Below are positions 31,540 through 43,236 of a stretch of DNA of 64,000 nt, in pieces. Every line of letters begins with the position of its first letter. Within the stretch, counting starts at the first letter, position 1. The translations under genes were made by a program, and so were the position numbers. The stretch lies in assembly GCF_030848805.1 (NCBI RefSeq), contig NC_092361.1, forward strand, positions 9,071,928 to 9,135,927, written 5' to 3'. The DNA is from Temnothorax longispinosus (lineage: Eukaryota; Arthropoda; Insecta; Hymenoptera; Formicidae). The notes beneath the pieces were generated by a model that did not search any database, was not told the origin of the DNA, and saw nothing but the letters and a program-made list of their open reading frames with translations.

Positions 31540-32870
31540 TGGTCATTTTTCCAATTCTACTCCCTTTAGGTAAGCATGTAATGAAAGGTGTGTTAAAAAA
31601 AGACCAAACTTCTTAAATAGCGCACCAACCTGCACAGAGAGTGCACTGAGTCTACGGAAAACATTTAGCGACAAGTTTTAACAACAAACTGCCTCGTTCC
31701 GCTACGAATATTAGTCGTCGAGCTACACCCGTTGAACTGAGCGCGTGCACAAGCTGTTCGTCGGATTAACGATAAAGTGGTAATAAAAGGGCTTGAAGAA
31801 CAACGTGTATTGTTTCCGTTAAATGGGTTTTTTTTAAATGGCTGCCATTTTGTTTTTCGAAGTTTTTTTAAAAATTGGAAAACGATAAGGCCCCTCAAAT
31901 TTAGTCTAGTTTAATAAATTTTTTGTGTTTTTTGTTTCAGATCAGCTGGCAAGACTGTGGAGCGCTCCGCGCGCATAAACTCACGTTGTTTGTAGCTTCA
32001 TGGCGTGGAAGCGAGAGCCGCCATTTTGACATAAGAAAATAAAAATTTCTTATGTAACAGTACAAGAATAAAACTACTTAAAAGTTTTTTTCAAATTTAT
32101 TTATTTTATATTAAAAAAAAATTCCTGAAATTCATGAATTTTTTGGGCCTCTGAACGGTGACCTCTTCTTAAGAGTATGAGTAATATGATTTTTACCTAT
32201 AAAATGTTCATAGAAATAAAAAATTCGTCAAAAAATACAATAAATAACTAGCCACTTCAGGGCCGCCATATTGGACTCACCATTTTGAAAAATGATCATT
32301 TGCATCAATCATTGTTAGAAGACTCGATAATTATCATCTAAACTCATAATAAGCTTCGAATAATGTAATAAATAAGAGATATTAGCGAAAAACTCTAATT
32401 TTGGGGACATTTTTACGTTCTAGCCGCCATTTTGGAAGGAAAAATCATCAACATAAATATCAAAAAAATTCCTGTTGAACTTCAACAATTCTGTGGACCG
32501 ATGGTTGAGCGATATTCCAGATTTCTGCGTAATTTCAGTCCAAAAAAATTATAAACATTAAAAATGAACAATTTTTTCTCATTTCTTTGTACAGAGGCCG
32601 CCATATTTAATTTTGTAGTTAAAAATTCTCTATTTTAAGCCCAAATTCTGTTAGAGCATACCCGAAAATATAAGGAACACTAACGTTGATCTATTTATTC
32701 CTTTGTTACAGGCATGAAAATGATGTTCAAATACATGTTGAAAAATCAACGATCTTCGTCGTTAATGGGTTAATGTAGAAATATGTAATATATATTGAAA
32801 TTAATGTTTGATTTATCTAACTTTTTCTTGTTATTTTAATAGCAATGTAAAACCTAACCTAACCTTTGTT
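31540..32870. other. AT-rich region with repeated GCCGCCAT(T/A)TT motifs
   Basis: No gene. The motif CCGCCATTTTG or a close variant occurs at about 31843, 32020, 32264, 32423 and 32597, always on the plus strand. It is the complement of the YY1/Pho core (AAAATGGCGG). The spacing is about 160-245 bp, which hints at ancient tandem units. A THAP-coding relic follows directly, so this may be the non-coding end of a DNA transposon (inference). Confidence 0.5.
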
Positions 32871-32922
32871 TATGCAGTTAAACTTTTAATACAGTTACAG
32901 TTGTTATTAATATAAGTATAAA

Positions 32923-33090
32923 ATGCCTGGCTGCGCAGTACCCAACTGCTATAATTCACCAGAAAAAAATTCAAAATGTGTACTTTTCCACTAAAAGACC
33001 CAAAAAGGTGTGTAGTTTGAGTTGAAAATATGAAACGGAAAAATTGGACACCGACATTATTTACTACTTCTGATGGTAATATGCTTTTTC
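32923..33090 (+). pseudogene. Decayed THAP zinc-finger exon
   Basis: From the ATG at 32923 the frame reads MPGCAVPNCYNSPEKNSK, the start of a THAP domain (C2CH finger, first pair CAVPNC). A frameshift near 32982 moves to a frame with FPLKDPKR, which is interrupted by one stop and continues with VENMKRKNWTPTLF. THAP domains occur in P-element, Kolobok and host proteins. No later C-x2-H pair is seen, so the exon may have ended at a splice site or the remainder is lost. Confidence 0.6.
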
Positions 33091-34517
33091 ATGTATCAGT
33101 GGTTAAATAGAGATTAAAATAATCAACTTAAAATTATTTGGTTACCTAATTTGATTCTATCACATAAATTGAATTTAAAGGTAAGCTGTAATTTTAGAAA
33201 AAAATTGCATTTTAAACATTTTCAAAGTATACAAATGGATAAATATTTTTTTCTAATAAGTTTGTTTGAAATACTAGAATGAAACGAGGAGAGAACGGTA
33301 TGTGTGCTGCCATCTATAGCTTTTCTAGTGATTAAGCGATTCAGTAAACACGCTCGAAAAGCCGGACTTAGTTTCCCTAGAGAATTTTGTAGCGCGTACG
33401 GCGCGAGCGGCGCGGCGCAACCGCCTGCGATTCACGTAATCGCCGCGTGAAGAAGGGAGCGTGCGTGCATGCACTAGCTTGCGCCCCGAGCAACCGGCGC
33501 CATTCTATTCTTGTCCGTCGATCAGTCACGACATGTTTCTGGCTTTCTGCCGTATAATTTGAGTACGCATTATACGTTGTATTACGGATCTTTCTGAACT
33601 TTCGAATTGAGGTATCTTCTGTACAAGAAGAAGTACGAGCGAGTACGAACGACTACAGTCTGCACACGGCAGGACGAGAGGCTCCTTTTCATTCTCGGAC
33701 GTACGAGAGATTGACGCCATTACGCAGTTCGGCCTTAAACGACGGAACATTCTGGAAAAGACAAGGGAGAGCGGCTATCTTGATTGGATCTCCTTTTAGG
33801 AGTGCTTCCACATACGGTGGATAAAAGTATACAGGTAACTCTTAGATTTCTGAATCATCGATCCCCATAAACAATCTCAGTTACGATCATTGATTCCAGG
33901 AATCTTGAGAGATCTACCAGTCCGAAGTAAAGGACATTAGAAAGAGAAAGATTCATTCGAGAGGCTTCTGCGCTACAGCGAAGCGTTTCCTTGAGATGAA
34001 CGATAATTGTTCACTTTCACTTGAGTACTCAAGGTTTTGTTAATGGTTGCAACTAACTCGGTATTATTTTTTTTATTACCTTTCTTTTGGCCAATTGCAA
34101 GATTGCGGTACGATTAATTCAGTTTATTGTAATAATTTCTTTCTTGTAATTCTTGATACATATCTGCGAAAAGATTCAATTATAGTTTAAATACGAATGA
34201 TACATATTGCGTTAATTGTTCAAGACAAATTCGGATAAGAATTCGATGTTTATTTACTAAGAAAGTGTTCAGAGGTGCTATACACTGTTACATTGCTAAG
34301 TTCCTCCTCGGTATAATTTGATATCTACGTTTTAATACACGAAGCGATTTTAAATGTTCACGAATTATTCTTGATTAATGCGTTTGACATTCGGTAATAT
34401 TCATTCTATTAACAAAAGAGAAATTATCCTTGTCCCAGATTCTTTTAAGAATATCAGGGTCTTGAATTTACAACTCAAGATTGGTGATATTTAGTTCAAT
34501 TTAATATTTTGATAATA
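33091..34517. other. Unassigned region, partly CpG-rich
   Basis: 33091-33280 is AT-rich. About 33350-33760 is CpG-rich with GGCGCGAGCGGCGCGGCGC, and CAGGTAACT near 33835 could be a splice donor. This could be a host promoter or first exon, but no protein domain or convincing frame is visible. The rest to 34517 is AT-rich and featureless. Confidence 0.35.
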
Positions 34518-34522
34518 CTCAT
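34518..34522. other. TSD of BEL element, left copy (CTCAT)
   Basis: CTCAT is repeated at 41461-41465, directly after the right LTR. A 5-bp duplication is normal for BEL/Pao. Confidence 0.9.
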
Positions 34523-35232
34523 TGTTCGAAGTTGAACAATTGTACGTTAGCCTCGTACGAATAATGTTATTAGCCTGCTAAGTTCCAGACCGTTAAAAGC
34601 GCCGTCCTTTAAATGTTTGTATTTTCATACGGTCGTACCTCGCTTATTATTCGAAGTTCACGCGCAAATTCGAGCGTCTCTAAGATCATGCGCCCGCTGC
34701 GTGCACATCCTTCGAGCGAGCGAGCAACAACGCGAGAAAATAAACATCCCCAAAACCGACGCGTTTACCTCGCGATCGCTCTCACGGTCAGTCGCTCGTA
34801 CCGAGACCAAGCATAGAGTCGACTTGAATTCTACCTCAATCGCTCCGTTCCTCGCTCGCTCGCGGACCTCGCTATCCGAATCAAGCCTGTAATCGGGAAA
34901 GGAGAATCGAAAGTTTTGTTCTACACTGCATTTTGTAATTGTGAGTGAGAGTGCGCCCGACGCCGAACTGCATTTTGGCTGTGCAAAACCCCGGTCAACG
35001 CTCTTAACAACCACGAAGCGCCAATAGTTCTCAAGGACTGGAGAAACGAAGGGCTATTATCGCTCTCTCTCACTGCATTGTTATTTTGAGCATTAAAGAT
35101 TGTGTTGTTACACTCGCATTATTATCTCTCGCTCCCGAATACTCCCCGGAATCCTCCGAAGCACACCCGCGCCGAGCTCAAGTCTGAGCGACCCGGCATC
35201 TCAGGCGATCTCATCGAGATCGCGCCTGAACA
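34523..35232 (+). repeat. BEL 5' LTR
   Basis: Promoter and polyadenylation region of the element, 710 bp. ATTAAAG near 35093 is a possible poly(A) signal. Terminal dinucleotides are TG and CA. Open frames inside it have exact copies in the 3' LTR and are not genes. Confidence 0.95.
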
Positions 35233-35236
35233 AATT

Positions 35237-35254
35237 TGGTCCTTCGAGCCGGAT
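35237..35254 (+). promoter_or_regulatory. Primer-binding site of BEL element
   Basis: TGGTCCTTCGAGCCGGA begins four bases after the LTR. It is complementary to a tRNA 3' end of the form TCGAAGGACCA. Which tRNA is not decided by eye. Confidence 0.6.
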
Positions 35255-35309
35255 TCGGCGCGCGTGCGGAGGCAGGCCAGAGATTCAAGAAGCGACATTC
35301 TAGTGCGAC

Positions 35310-37319
35310 ATGACGGAGCAACTGGGCGGACAGCCACAGCTCCAGCGAATCATCGAGCGATTTCTGGAGAATTTCAAGAGGATCGGGAGAAACAATCTCT
35401 CTCCAGCAAAAATTCGTTCCCGAATCTCGTCACTCAAGGAGACTTGGAACCAATTCCTGAACGGACACGCTGCCCTCGCCAGGACGATTCCCGCGGACGT
35501 GCGAGCGACCCTCCCCTACTTCAAGGAGAACCAGTTCGAGACGACGAATGCCGCCTACGAAGCCGCCCTGGATTACATGGCCGAGTGCCTCGAAGAGCTG
35601 GAGCCGGTAGTGAGTCCCAATCACTCTTTCGCCGCGTCGACCATGCGTACGGACGGTTCGGCCTTTTCTCTCTCTCACCTTCCGCCCATTCGATTGCCCC
35701 CTTTCGACGGCAATTACGATGAATGGGAGCAATTCCGCGATAGATTCACCGCGCTTATCCGAAAGAACAAGGAGCTCGACGATTTCACGCGCATGCATTT
35801 CTTGTCCTCGTGTTTGAAGGGCCGTGCTGCCGAATGCATCGCAAACATCGCGGTTACTGCCGACAATTTTGAAATCGCGTGGCAAACGCTAACTATGCGG
35901 TACGAGAACAAGCGACGATCCCTCAACGCGCATCTCTCTTCTATTCTCAATTTATCCGTTCTCTCGCGCGAGTCCGCTTCCGAATTACGCGCCTTAAATG
36001 ACAAAGTCAATGTCGCGATAGCTTCACTCGAAAATCTTAAACGCCGACCGGACGACCTTTGGAACGACATGTTGGTTCACATCGTCGCGCAAAAGCTCGA
36101 CCCGGTCACCCGCAAAGCGTGGAACTTAAAGGAAGGAGACAAAGATGATCCGCCTTCCTACGATGATCTCCGCCGTTTTTTGGACTCGCGCACTCGCGCT
36201 CTAGAAAACTTCTCCCCCTCGCCGTCGGCTAAGGCTGCTCCGAAAGCCGCCACCGCCTCGCGCATCCACAGCGCAACCGCCTCCGCGAACTCACAAGCAA
36301 AGTGTCCTTTATGTCCTGCGCAACATTTCATTAACATTTGTCCCATATTCAGCGGGAAGAATCCGAGTCAACGTCGCGCCATCGTCAAGCAGCACAAACG
36401 CTGTTTCAACTGCCTCAGCGCGAAGCACTCTGTCCAAGCTTGTCCGAGCAAATACTCTTGTCGCGTGTGCCAACAGAAACATCATTCAATGCTGCACGTC
36501 AACCCGGATTCTTCCTCGAAATTAGCTGAAGCGGACGCGCCCGACAGCTCGTCAACTGCGACGCCGGACCCGAAATGCGATGTCAATTCTTTGTCCGCTT
36601 CTCATACCGCGCGTCACAAACCGTCGGTTTTGTTAGCGACAGCGTGGGTGACGGTGAGCGCAGAATCCGGTCGTTCCGCCGTTGTCCGAGCCCTGCTCGA
36701 TCAAGGCTCCGAGATGACCTTCATCTCGGAGAGCCTTGCGCAAACGCTACGCGCGAGGCGCGTTCGTCAACCGATCTCCGTCTCCGCCGTCGGCGGCGTC
36801 CACGCCGGGACCTTTACGCACATTACGCGTGTTTCCGTTTCCCCGCGCCAATCTCTCGTTCCGTCTTTATCAACCAACGCGCTCATATTGAAATCCTTGA
36901 CCTCTTACACTCCCAAACAAAGCATGGATCTCTCTTCCCTATCTCACTTGTCCGATCTACAGTGGGCAGACGAGAATCCCACCAGTCTCTGCCCCATCAA
37001 CATTATAATCGGCGCAGATCTTTACAGCGACATAATTCTAGACGGTGTTCGAAAGGGAAACCCCGGGCTGCCCCTCGCTCAGAACTCCGTCTTAGGCTGG
37101 ATCATTTCGGGACCGATCGATGCGTCCTCGCGGGACGACCGCTCTAACCCCTCGTCGGTCACTCGCGCCCTCCCGAGTATTTCCGCTCATCATTTGTTCA
37201 ATTCCCCGACATTGGAGGCGGAACTCCGCCGGTTCTGGGAGGTCGAAGAGCTTCCGCAAAGCCCGATTCCCGCGCCCGAAGACGTTCTCTGCGAAGAGCA
37301 TTTTTGCGCCACTCATTAG
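35310..37319 (+). CDS. BEL gag-protease polyprotein, N-terminal part
   Basis: 669 residues from ATG 35310. Residues 1-115 are helical. A DUF1759-type capsid domain starts near 128 (LPPIRLPPFDGNYDEWEQFRD) and runs to about 295. A Cys/His-rich nucleocapsid region (CPLCPAQHFINICP, CFNCLSAKHSVQACP, CRVCQQKHHSMLH) spans about 330-395. The aspartic protease has ALLDQGSEMTFIS (about 458-470), the DQGS form usual in BEL. It ends with LPLAQNSVLGWIISGPI. The reading frame continues in phase with pol after one TAG at 37317-37319. Since family members normally read straight through this segment, the TAG is more likely a point mutation than a regulated stop, but readthrough cannot be excluded. Confidence 0.9.
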   Translation: MTEQLGGQPQLQRIIERFLENFKRIGRNNLSPAKIRSRISSLKETWNQFLNGHAALARTIPADVRATLPYFKENQFETTNAAYEAALDYMAECLEELEPVVSPNHSFAASTMRTDGSAFSLSHLPPIRLPPFDGNYDEWEQFRDRFTALIRKNKELDDFTRMHFLSSCLKGRAAECIANIAVTADNFEIAWQTLTMRYENKRRSLNAHLSSILNLSVLSRESASELRALNDKVNVAIASLENLKRRPDDLWNDMLVHIVAQKLDPVTRKAWNLKEGDKDDPPSYDDLRRFLDSRTRALENFSPSPSAKAAPKAATASRIHSATASANSQAKCPLCPAQHFINICPIFSGKNPSQRRAIVKQHKRCFNCLSAKHSVQACPSKYSCRVCQQKHHSMLHVNPDSSSKLAEADAPDSSSTATPDPKCDVNSLSASHTARHKPSVLLATAWVTVSAESGRSAVVRALLDQGSEMTFISESLAQTLRARRVRQPISVSAVGGVHAGTFTHITRVSVSPRQSLVPSLSTNALILKSLTSYTPKQSMDLSSLSHLSDLQWADENPTSLCPINIIIGADLYSDIILDGVRKGNPGLPLAQNSVLGWIISGPIDASSRDDRSNPSSVTRALPSISAHHLFNSPTLEAELRRFWEVEELPQSPIPAPEDVLCEEHFCATH

Positions 37320-40300
37320 CGCGACCCCGACGGGCGATACGTTGTTCGTCTCCCCTTTAAAAAGGGCCCTCCGATCTCCATCGGCGAATCCAGGCCCCGC
37401 GCCGAACAAATGCTAAAGGCCCTGACGCGCCGGTTCCGGGATAAACCCGCGTTCGAAAAGGAATATCGCGAATTCTTGGAAGAGTACGAACGATTAGGAC
37501 ACATGCGACTCGCGACCGCCCCTTCGGATCAAACCAAGCAACACGTGTATATTCCGCATATTCCGCATCACGGCGTCATCCGCGAAGGCAGCTCTACCAC
37601 CCATCTCCGGGTGGTGTTCAACGCTTCGTCAGTCACCTCCAACGGAACTTCCTTGAACGACCACTTACATGTCGGGCCGAAACTGCAACGCGAGATCACG
37701 GCTATCATTATGCGCTGGCGCCAGTACCGCTACGTCTATTCGGCTGATATCGCGAAAATGTATCGCCAAATTCGTGTCGATTCTCGCGACGTGAATTATC
37801 AGCGCATCGTTTGGATTCGGTCACACCTCGAGCCGTTAGTTGCCTTCATATTGCTCACATTAACGTACGGCATGATATGTGCGGCCTATCTAGCCCTACG
37901 CGTTTTGGAGCAACTTTGCCGCGACGAAGGTAAAAACTTTCCTCTCGCGACCCTCATTCTTCGCGACAACACTTATGTCGACGACGTGTTATTCGGTGCT
38001 GACGATACCCTTCGCATACGGCAAGCGCGTGATCAGCTCGTGTCATTGTTGCGACGCGGCGGCTTCGAATTAAGGAAATGGGCTAGCAACAGCCCCTCCC
38101 TGCTATCGGATCTCGACGCCGCCGATCACGGCCTCGCCTGTCACAAACAACTCGCGCAAGACGAACAGGTCAAAATCCTCGGCATAGGGTGGAATCCGGC
38201 CTCCGACATGTTCGAATTTCGGGTATCACTGTTGGATGTCGCCCCGAATAGCAAACGATCCATTTTATCCGCAATAGCCAAGCTTTACGACCCCCTCGGC
38301 TGGGTCACTCCAGTAACAATAACGGCAAAAATATTCATGCAACAGCTCTGGCGCGCGCGAATCGCATGGGACGACGCTATCCCGGAAACCCTCCTCCCGA
38401 AATGGCGGGAAATGTACTCTCGATTATCTCACCTCAGTTCACTCCAAATTCCTCGCTGGACCGGGCTTCGCGCGGACAACCTTCGCGCTGAAATTCACGG
38501 GTTTGCGGACGCATCGAACGTCGCGTACGCCGCGGTCGTTTATCTCAAGGTTGTCTCCGCGTCCGGTGAGACAACGGTCACTCTGCTCGCTGGAAAGTCA
38601 AAAGTCGCGCCTCTCAAGCCACTGAGCGTTCCCCGGCTCGAGCTTTCCGCCGCATTGCTCCTCGCGCGGCTCATACACTTCATTCGCGAGTCCCTCGATC
38701 TCGCTCGCCTACCGTATCATTGTTGGACAGACGCGAAGATCGTACTTGCCTGGCTTAAACAGCATCCTTCGCGCTGGAAAATGTTCATAGCGAACCGAGT
38801 CGCGGAAATTCAATCCCTGCTGCCGCACGCGGAATGGCGCCACGTGCCCACGGAGGACAATCCGGCCGATTGCGGCTCGCGCGGAATATTCGGTGATGAG
38901 ATACTGGGTCACGACCTATGGTGGCGCGGGCCTCCATGGCTGACCTCCGACGCTGACGGATGGCCGTGCGGTGAAACGACTTTGCCCCCGGACGCTCCCC
39001 TCGAGGAAAAGGTTACGGCCCTGCAGAGCGTCGATCCGCTGCCGGACTTTGATCTCGCCTCTCGCTATTCCTCGTGGCCGAAGCTGATTCGCGTCACCGC
39101 TTACATCTTAAAATTCATTCACCTGTGTCGAGCTCCATGCTCTCGCGCCACGCCGCTCGTCCCTCCGCCGCCTAATAACCCCGCGCCGCGAAGCACCGCT
39201 CTGTCTACCTCCGATTGCAACGCCGCAAAAACCTTTTGGTTCAAACGCATACAAAACGAGTTGTTCGCTCCGGAAATTCACGCCCTATCGAAAAAACAAG
39301 CTGTCGCCTCCAGCAGCTCGCTTTTAGCGCTTCAACCATTTTTGGACAAAGACCGGATTCTACGCGTCAGGGGGCGCCTGACTAAATCTCCTTTTCCGTT
39401 CTCGTTTCGTCACCCGATACTCCTCGCTTCCCACCCCTTAGTCACGCTCATTGTGCGTCAAGCTCATTCGCGGGCCCTGCACGCCGGGCCTCAGTTAACT
39501 TTAAATATCTTGCGCCGAGATTTTTGGCTAATCCACGGCCGAAGCGTCGTCAGGTCCGTAATACACAAATGCATCGCCTGCGCTCGCGAACGCGCCGCGA
39601 TCCCCACTCAAATCATGGGAGACCTTCCCGAACCTCGCGTGTCACCCACTCTTCGATGCTTTCTGCATTGCGGACTTGATTACGCGGGCCCGTTGCACGT
39701 TCGCGCCTCCGCCGGTCGGGGCATCGCCTCGCGCAAGGCTTACATCGCGCTTTTCGTGTGCTTATCCACCAAAGCGATACATCTGGAATTAGTCTCCGAT
39801 TATTCCACCCCAGCGTTTCTAAACGCGTATTCACGGTTCTGCGCTCGCCGCGGGCTCCCTCAAGCTATGTACTCCGACAATGGCACGACTTTCGTCGGAG
39901 CCGACCGTGAAATGACTTCCGCGTACCGCTCAGCGCTACGCGATCCTAATTTTTTGAACGCAACCGCCTCGGACAACGTCGCTTGGCACTTCATACCCCC
40001 GGCCGCTCCGCACTTCGGCGGATTATGGGAAGCCGGCGTGCGAAGCGTCAAGCTTCATCTGCGCCGCGTTCTAGGCAAGCACATGTTAACTTTCGAGGAA
40101 CTGTCCACTCTGCTGTGCCGAATAGAGGCTTGCTTGAATTCGCGGCCGCTTACGCCACTTTCGGACTCGATGGACGATTACGAATGCTTAACGCCCGGTC
40201 ACTTCCTAATTGATTCCGCCTTAACTGTCAATCCCGAACCCTCGCTCCTGCATCTCTCGGAAAATCGCCTCTCGTGATGGCAATTAGTGCGTCACGTCAC

Positions 40301-40583
40301 CGAGCGGTTTTGGAAACTGTGGCACACTGATTATCTAAATACGTTGCAACAGCGATCCAAGTGGCGAAAAATACGGCCGTCAATTCAAGTCGGTCAACTC
40401 GTCTTGTTGCGTAATCCGACCCTTCCCCCCTGCAAATGGGAGCTCGGCCGCGTGACTCGCTGTCACCCCGGCTCTGACGGACTTACTCGCGTAGTCACTA
40501 TAAAAACTGCCGCCTCCGAATATCGCCGGCCTATCGCGCAGATTTGTGTGCTACCTGTCGACGAACCCCCGATTAGCAATTAA
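37320..40583 (+). pseudogene. BEL pol: reverse transcriptase, RNase H, integrase
   Basis: The frame follows the TAG directly (RDPDGRYVVRLPF). The RT has LRVVFNASS, YVYSADIAKMYRQIRV and the catalytic YVDD at about 37974-37985. The connecting RNase H has the FADAS motif (about 38503). The integrase has an H2C2 zinc region ending CIACARERA (about 39475-39590), then catalytic D in GLDYAGPL, D in YSDNGTTF (about 39870) and E in GLWEAGVRSVK (about 40030). A second nonsense codon, TGA at 40275-40277, cuts off the last 101 codons, which continue in phase to 40583 (FWKLWHTDYL, GQLVLLRNP). It makes cDNA in the particle and inserts it into chromosomes. Apart from the two stops the frame is open. Confidence 0.9.
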
Positions 40584-40733
40584 GTTTACTTTGTTTTTCA
40601 CGCCGTCACGGCGGGCGGAATTCTGTATTTTTCTTGTTAGATGTAAGATTTAAGTTAAGTTGTAAGGACACATCGTGTATACCCGCTCGCGCTCCCCCTT
40701 TTTTTCTTTTTCTTCTTCTTTTCGAAACCGCAG

Positions 40734-40750
40734 TTTCAAGGCGGGCGGTA
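40734..40750 (+). promoter_or_regulatory. Polypurine tract of BEL element
   Basis: AAGGCGGGCGG lies immediately before the 3' LTR, at the expected site for plus-strand DNA priming. It is G-rich rather than A-rich. Confidence 0.55.
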
Positions 40751-41460
40751 TGTTCGAAGTTGAACAATTGTACGTTAGCCTCGTACGAATAATGTTATTA
40801 GCCTGCTAAGTTCCAGACCGTTAAAAGCGCCGTCCTTTAAATGTTTGTATTTTCATACGGTCGTACCTCGCTTATTATTCGAAGTTCACGCGCAAATTCG
40901 AGCGTCTCTAAGATCATGCGCCCGCTGCGTGCACATCCTTCGAGCGAGCGAGCAACAACGCGAGAAAATAAACATCCCCAAAACCGACGCGTTTACCTCG
41001 CGATCGCTCTCACGGTCAGTCGCTCGTACCGAGACCAAGCATAGAGTCGACTTGAATTCTACCTCAATCGCTCCGTTCCTCGCTCGCTCGCGGACCTCGC
41101 TATCCGAATCAAGCCTGTAATCGGGAAAGGAGAATCGAAAGTTTTGTTCTACACTGCATTTTGTAATTGTGAGTGAGAGTGCGCCCGACGCCGAACTGCA
41201 TTTCGGCTGTGCAAAACCCCGGTCAACGCTCTTAACAACCACGAAGCGCCAATAGTTCTCAAGGACTGGAGAAACGAAGGGCTATCATCGCTCTCTCTCA
41301 CTGCATTGTTATTTTGAGCATTAAAGATTGTGTTGTTACACTCGCATTATTATCTCTCGCTCCCGAATACTCCCCGGAATCCTCCGAAGCACACCCGCGC
41401 CGAGCTCAAGTCTGAGCGACCCGGCATCTCAGGCGATCTCATCGAGATCGCGCCTGAACA
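40751..41460 (+). repeat. BEL 3' LTR
   Basis: It is identical in length to the 5' LTR and differs at about two positions. It is followed by the target duplication CTCAT at 41461-41465. Confidence 0.95.
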
Positions 41461-41465
41461 CTCAT

Positions 41466-42556
41466 TATTTTAATTTAAGATAAAAGTTGTATCTACAATT
41501 TTTTATGAGTCAAGGTTATCTTTCGATGATACCTTACATTATTAAATGTTTTAGTTTAACAATCATTCTTTAAGAAAAAATATTCGGTTTCTTTACATAA
41601 TTTATTGTTCAACGCATTATTCTACATATGATATGTTCTGCTAATATGTGCATGATATTTTTGAATATATCGATTTGCTATTATCTTGTTTAATGTCTAA
41701 TGGTCCTTTTAGTGATCAAATGTACTACGTTTAAATATGTGTTCAAGACTCTCATACAAATACTAATACATACTTGCAAATTACTTTATAAGATATATAT
41801 TCTTCCTTTTACTTTTACGTTTCAAGTTTCAACCAGGAGACCAATACTTTCAGTTGATGTTTACAATGCTTTCATTGAACGGACTATTACAATGTGAATT
41901 GTATTATCATTTCTTGAATTTATAGGACTATTGACTTGTGCCACACTGGCTTCTCAAATAATGTTTTGAAATTACTCTGTTATATTTTCCGAATATATCT
42001 TATTATATTTTGTCAAAAATTCAAACTCAGTGTTTCCTTCACCACCATAGCCTACGATCTATTCGGGTCGTGTACAAAGTTACTTTTCAATTTCTTTTAC
42101 TTAAACGTAAATTGATATTAAAAATTAAAAATTACTCTTAATATGTTATTTTGCAGGATTAGTGCAACAGTTATTGCCTCAAATTACGATCCAAAGTGAA
42201 ACAAAAACACCCGATGAAGTATTGTTTTTATTTGAACAAAACATAACTGAAAATAATGAGATTGATATTGATAGCAGTGAAGAGATAGTATCTGAAGATG
42301 AAAAAGTGTTTGTAATGCAGCAAAATAAACTAATAAACAAAGTTTTAGTAATTTAAATGGCAAAGAAAAGATAAAAAGATATGTTGAATGTTATACAAAG
42401 GCTGAAGAACTTCGTAAAACAACGAAAAAGAAACTTTTTTAAGCAAAGCGTAAAATTAAACGTCTGGTAAAGGAAGTACAAAAAATGAAGAGATTACCAA
42501 GTGCAATAAAAAAGCTTTTTACGATGATCAAATAAAACTTTGATAAAACTTAAGAT
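41466..42556. other. AT-rich region with possible decayed coding exon
   Basis: 41466-42150 has no feature. At 42152 a TTTTGCAG acceptor-like site precedes a 64-codon frame (42162-42356) with acidic composition (NNEIDIDSSEEIVSEDE). A frameshift then leads into a lysine-rich coiled-coil stretch (about 42360-42530: KAEELRKTTKKKLF, KRKIKRLVKEVQKMK). A similar layout follows the THAP domain in P-like transposases, so it may belong with the THAP relic at 32923. This is weak inference. Confidence 0.3.
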
Positions 42557-43215
42557 TAAGGGCGACCTCACCGATTTCAATGACCTTGATATATGTTGTC
42601 AAGGTCATGACCCCGAGTGACCTTCAGAAGGTTTTAGCCATCGCTCGTTATTCGTTGAAAAGTTATTAACAAAAAAAGTTTGAAAAATATAGTGTTGAGA
42701 TTATTCGAATATATAAATACATGTACAACGAATATATGTACAACGATTATCGATTTCGATTATCGATCTCGACGTGACCGATCGCGCACATACTTTCCTC
42801 TCGTAACTACACACACTCTCTGTTCCTTTTTTCGACAACGCTCTCAGGCTCCTGTACGTAGCAACAGACCTTCTTAATAAAGACTATTGAGCATAAGATA
42901 AAAGGTATGTGCACTCATTTAGCGGCCCAAAAGTCCTGCCCTGATAGCTCGCAATATATAGCAGTTATTTTGAGTATTGGAAAGCATAAACGACTAATAT
43001 GTATGTGGAAATAATCATGTATGAACAAAGGAAAGTCATTTAAAGCAGCGAATTGTTGCTTTTGGTTAAAGCAGTAAAAATTTTTATTTAGTACTTAACG
43101 AAATAACACATTAAATTATATCAGCACAATCAAATATATGTGTATACAATAACGTTTATACAATACAATCATACAATTATGGTTAAAGCAGAGAATACTT
43201 TGTATTCATGCTTTC
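42557..43215. mobile_element. Merlin-family terminal relic, interrupted
   Basis: 42557-42691 matches the inner terminal copy of the Merlin MITE (27480-27615): GGCGACCTCACCGATTTC, CCTTCAGAAGG, then AACAAAAAAAGTTTG. The family sequence resumes at about 42957 as the complement of the Merlin 3' lead-in (GCAGTTATTTTGAGTATTGG). It continues with AAAGCAGAGAATACTTTGTATTC at about 43186-43208, which is also found at 1060 in forward orientation. A 260-bp insertion splits it. Confidence 0.65.
42693..42956 (+). mobile_element. Candidate solo LTR inside Merlin relic
   Basis: The insertion starts TGTTGAGATTATTCG and ends GATAGCTCGCA followed by ATATATAG. It has a TATAAATA box near its start and AATAAAG near 42877. 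It interrupts sequence that is otherwise collinear with Merlin ends. The exact 3' boundary and the duplication are ambiguous in the TA-rich flank. Confidence 0.45.
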
Positions 43216-43229
43216 TAACATATAAAATT

Positions 43230-43236
43230 GTATATA

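Larger units (their letters stand above)
34523..41460 (+). mobile_element. BEL/Pao LTR retrotransposon, near-complete (6,938 bp)
   Basis: Two 710-bp LTRs (34523-35232 and 40751-41460) start TGTTCGAAG and end CCTGAACA. I see only two differences between them (near 34979/41207 and 35060/41288), so insertion was recent. Between them are a primer-binding site, gag-protease (35310-37319), RT-RNase H-integrase (37320-40583) and a purine tract. The domain order PR-RT-RH-IN with a DUF1759-type gag is that of BEL/Pao. Two nonsense codons are the visible damage. Confidence 0.95.

Noticed and set aside
34613..35014. Pairs of 67-118 codon frames repeated exactly at 40841-41242
   Set aside because: They lie in the two LTRs of the BEL element and are identical because the LTRs are; no protein similarity.
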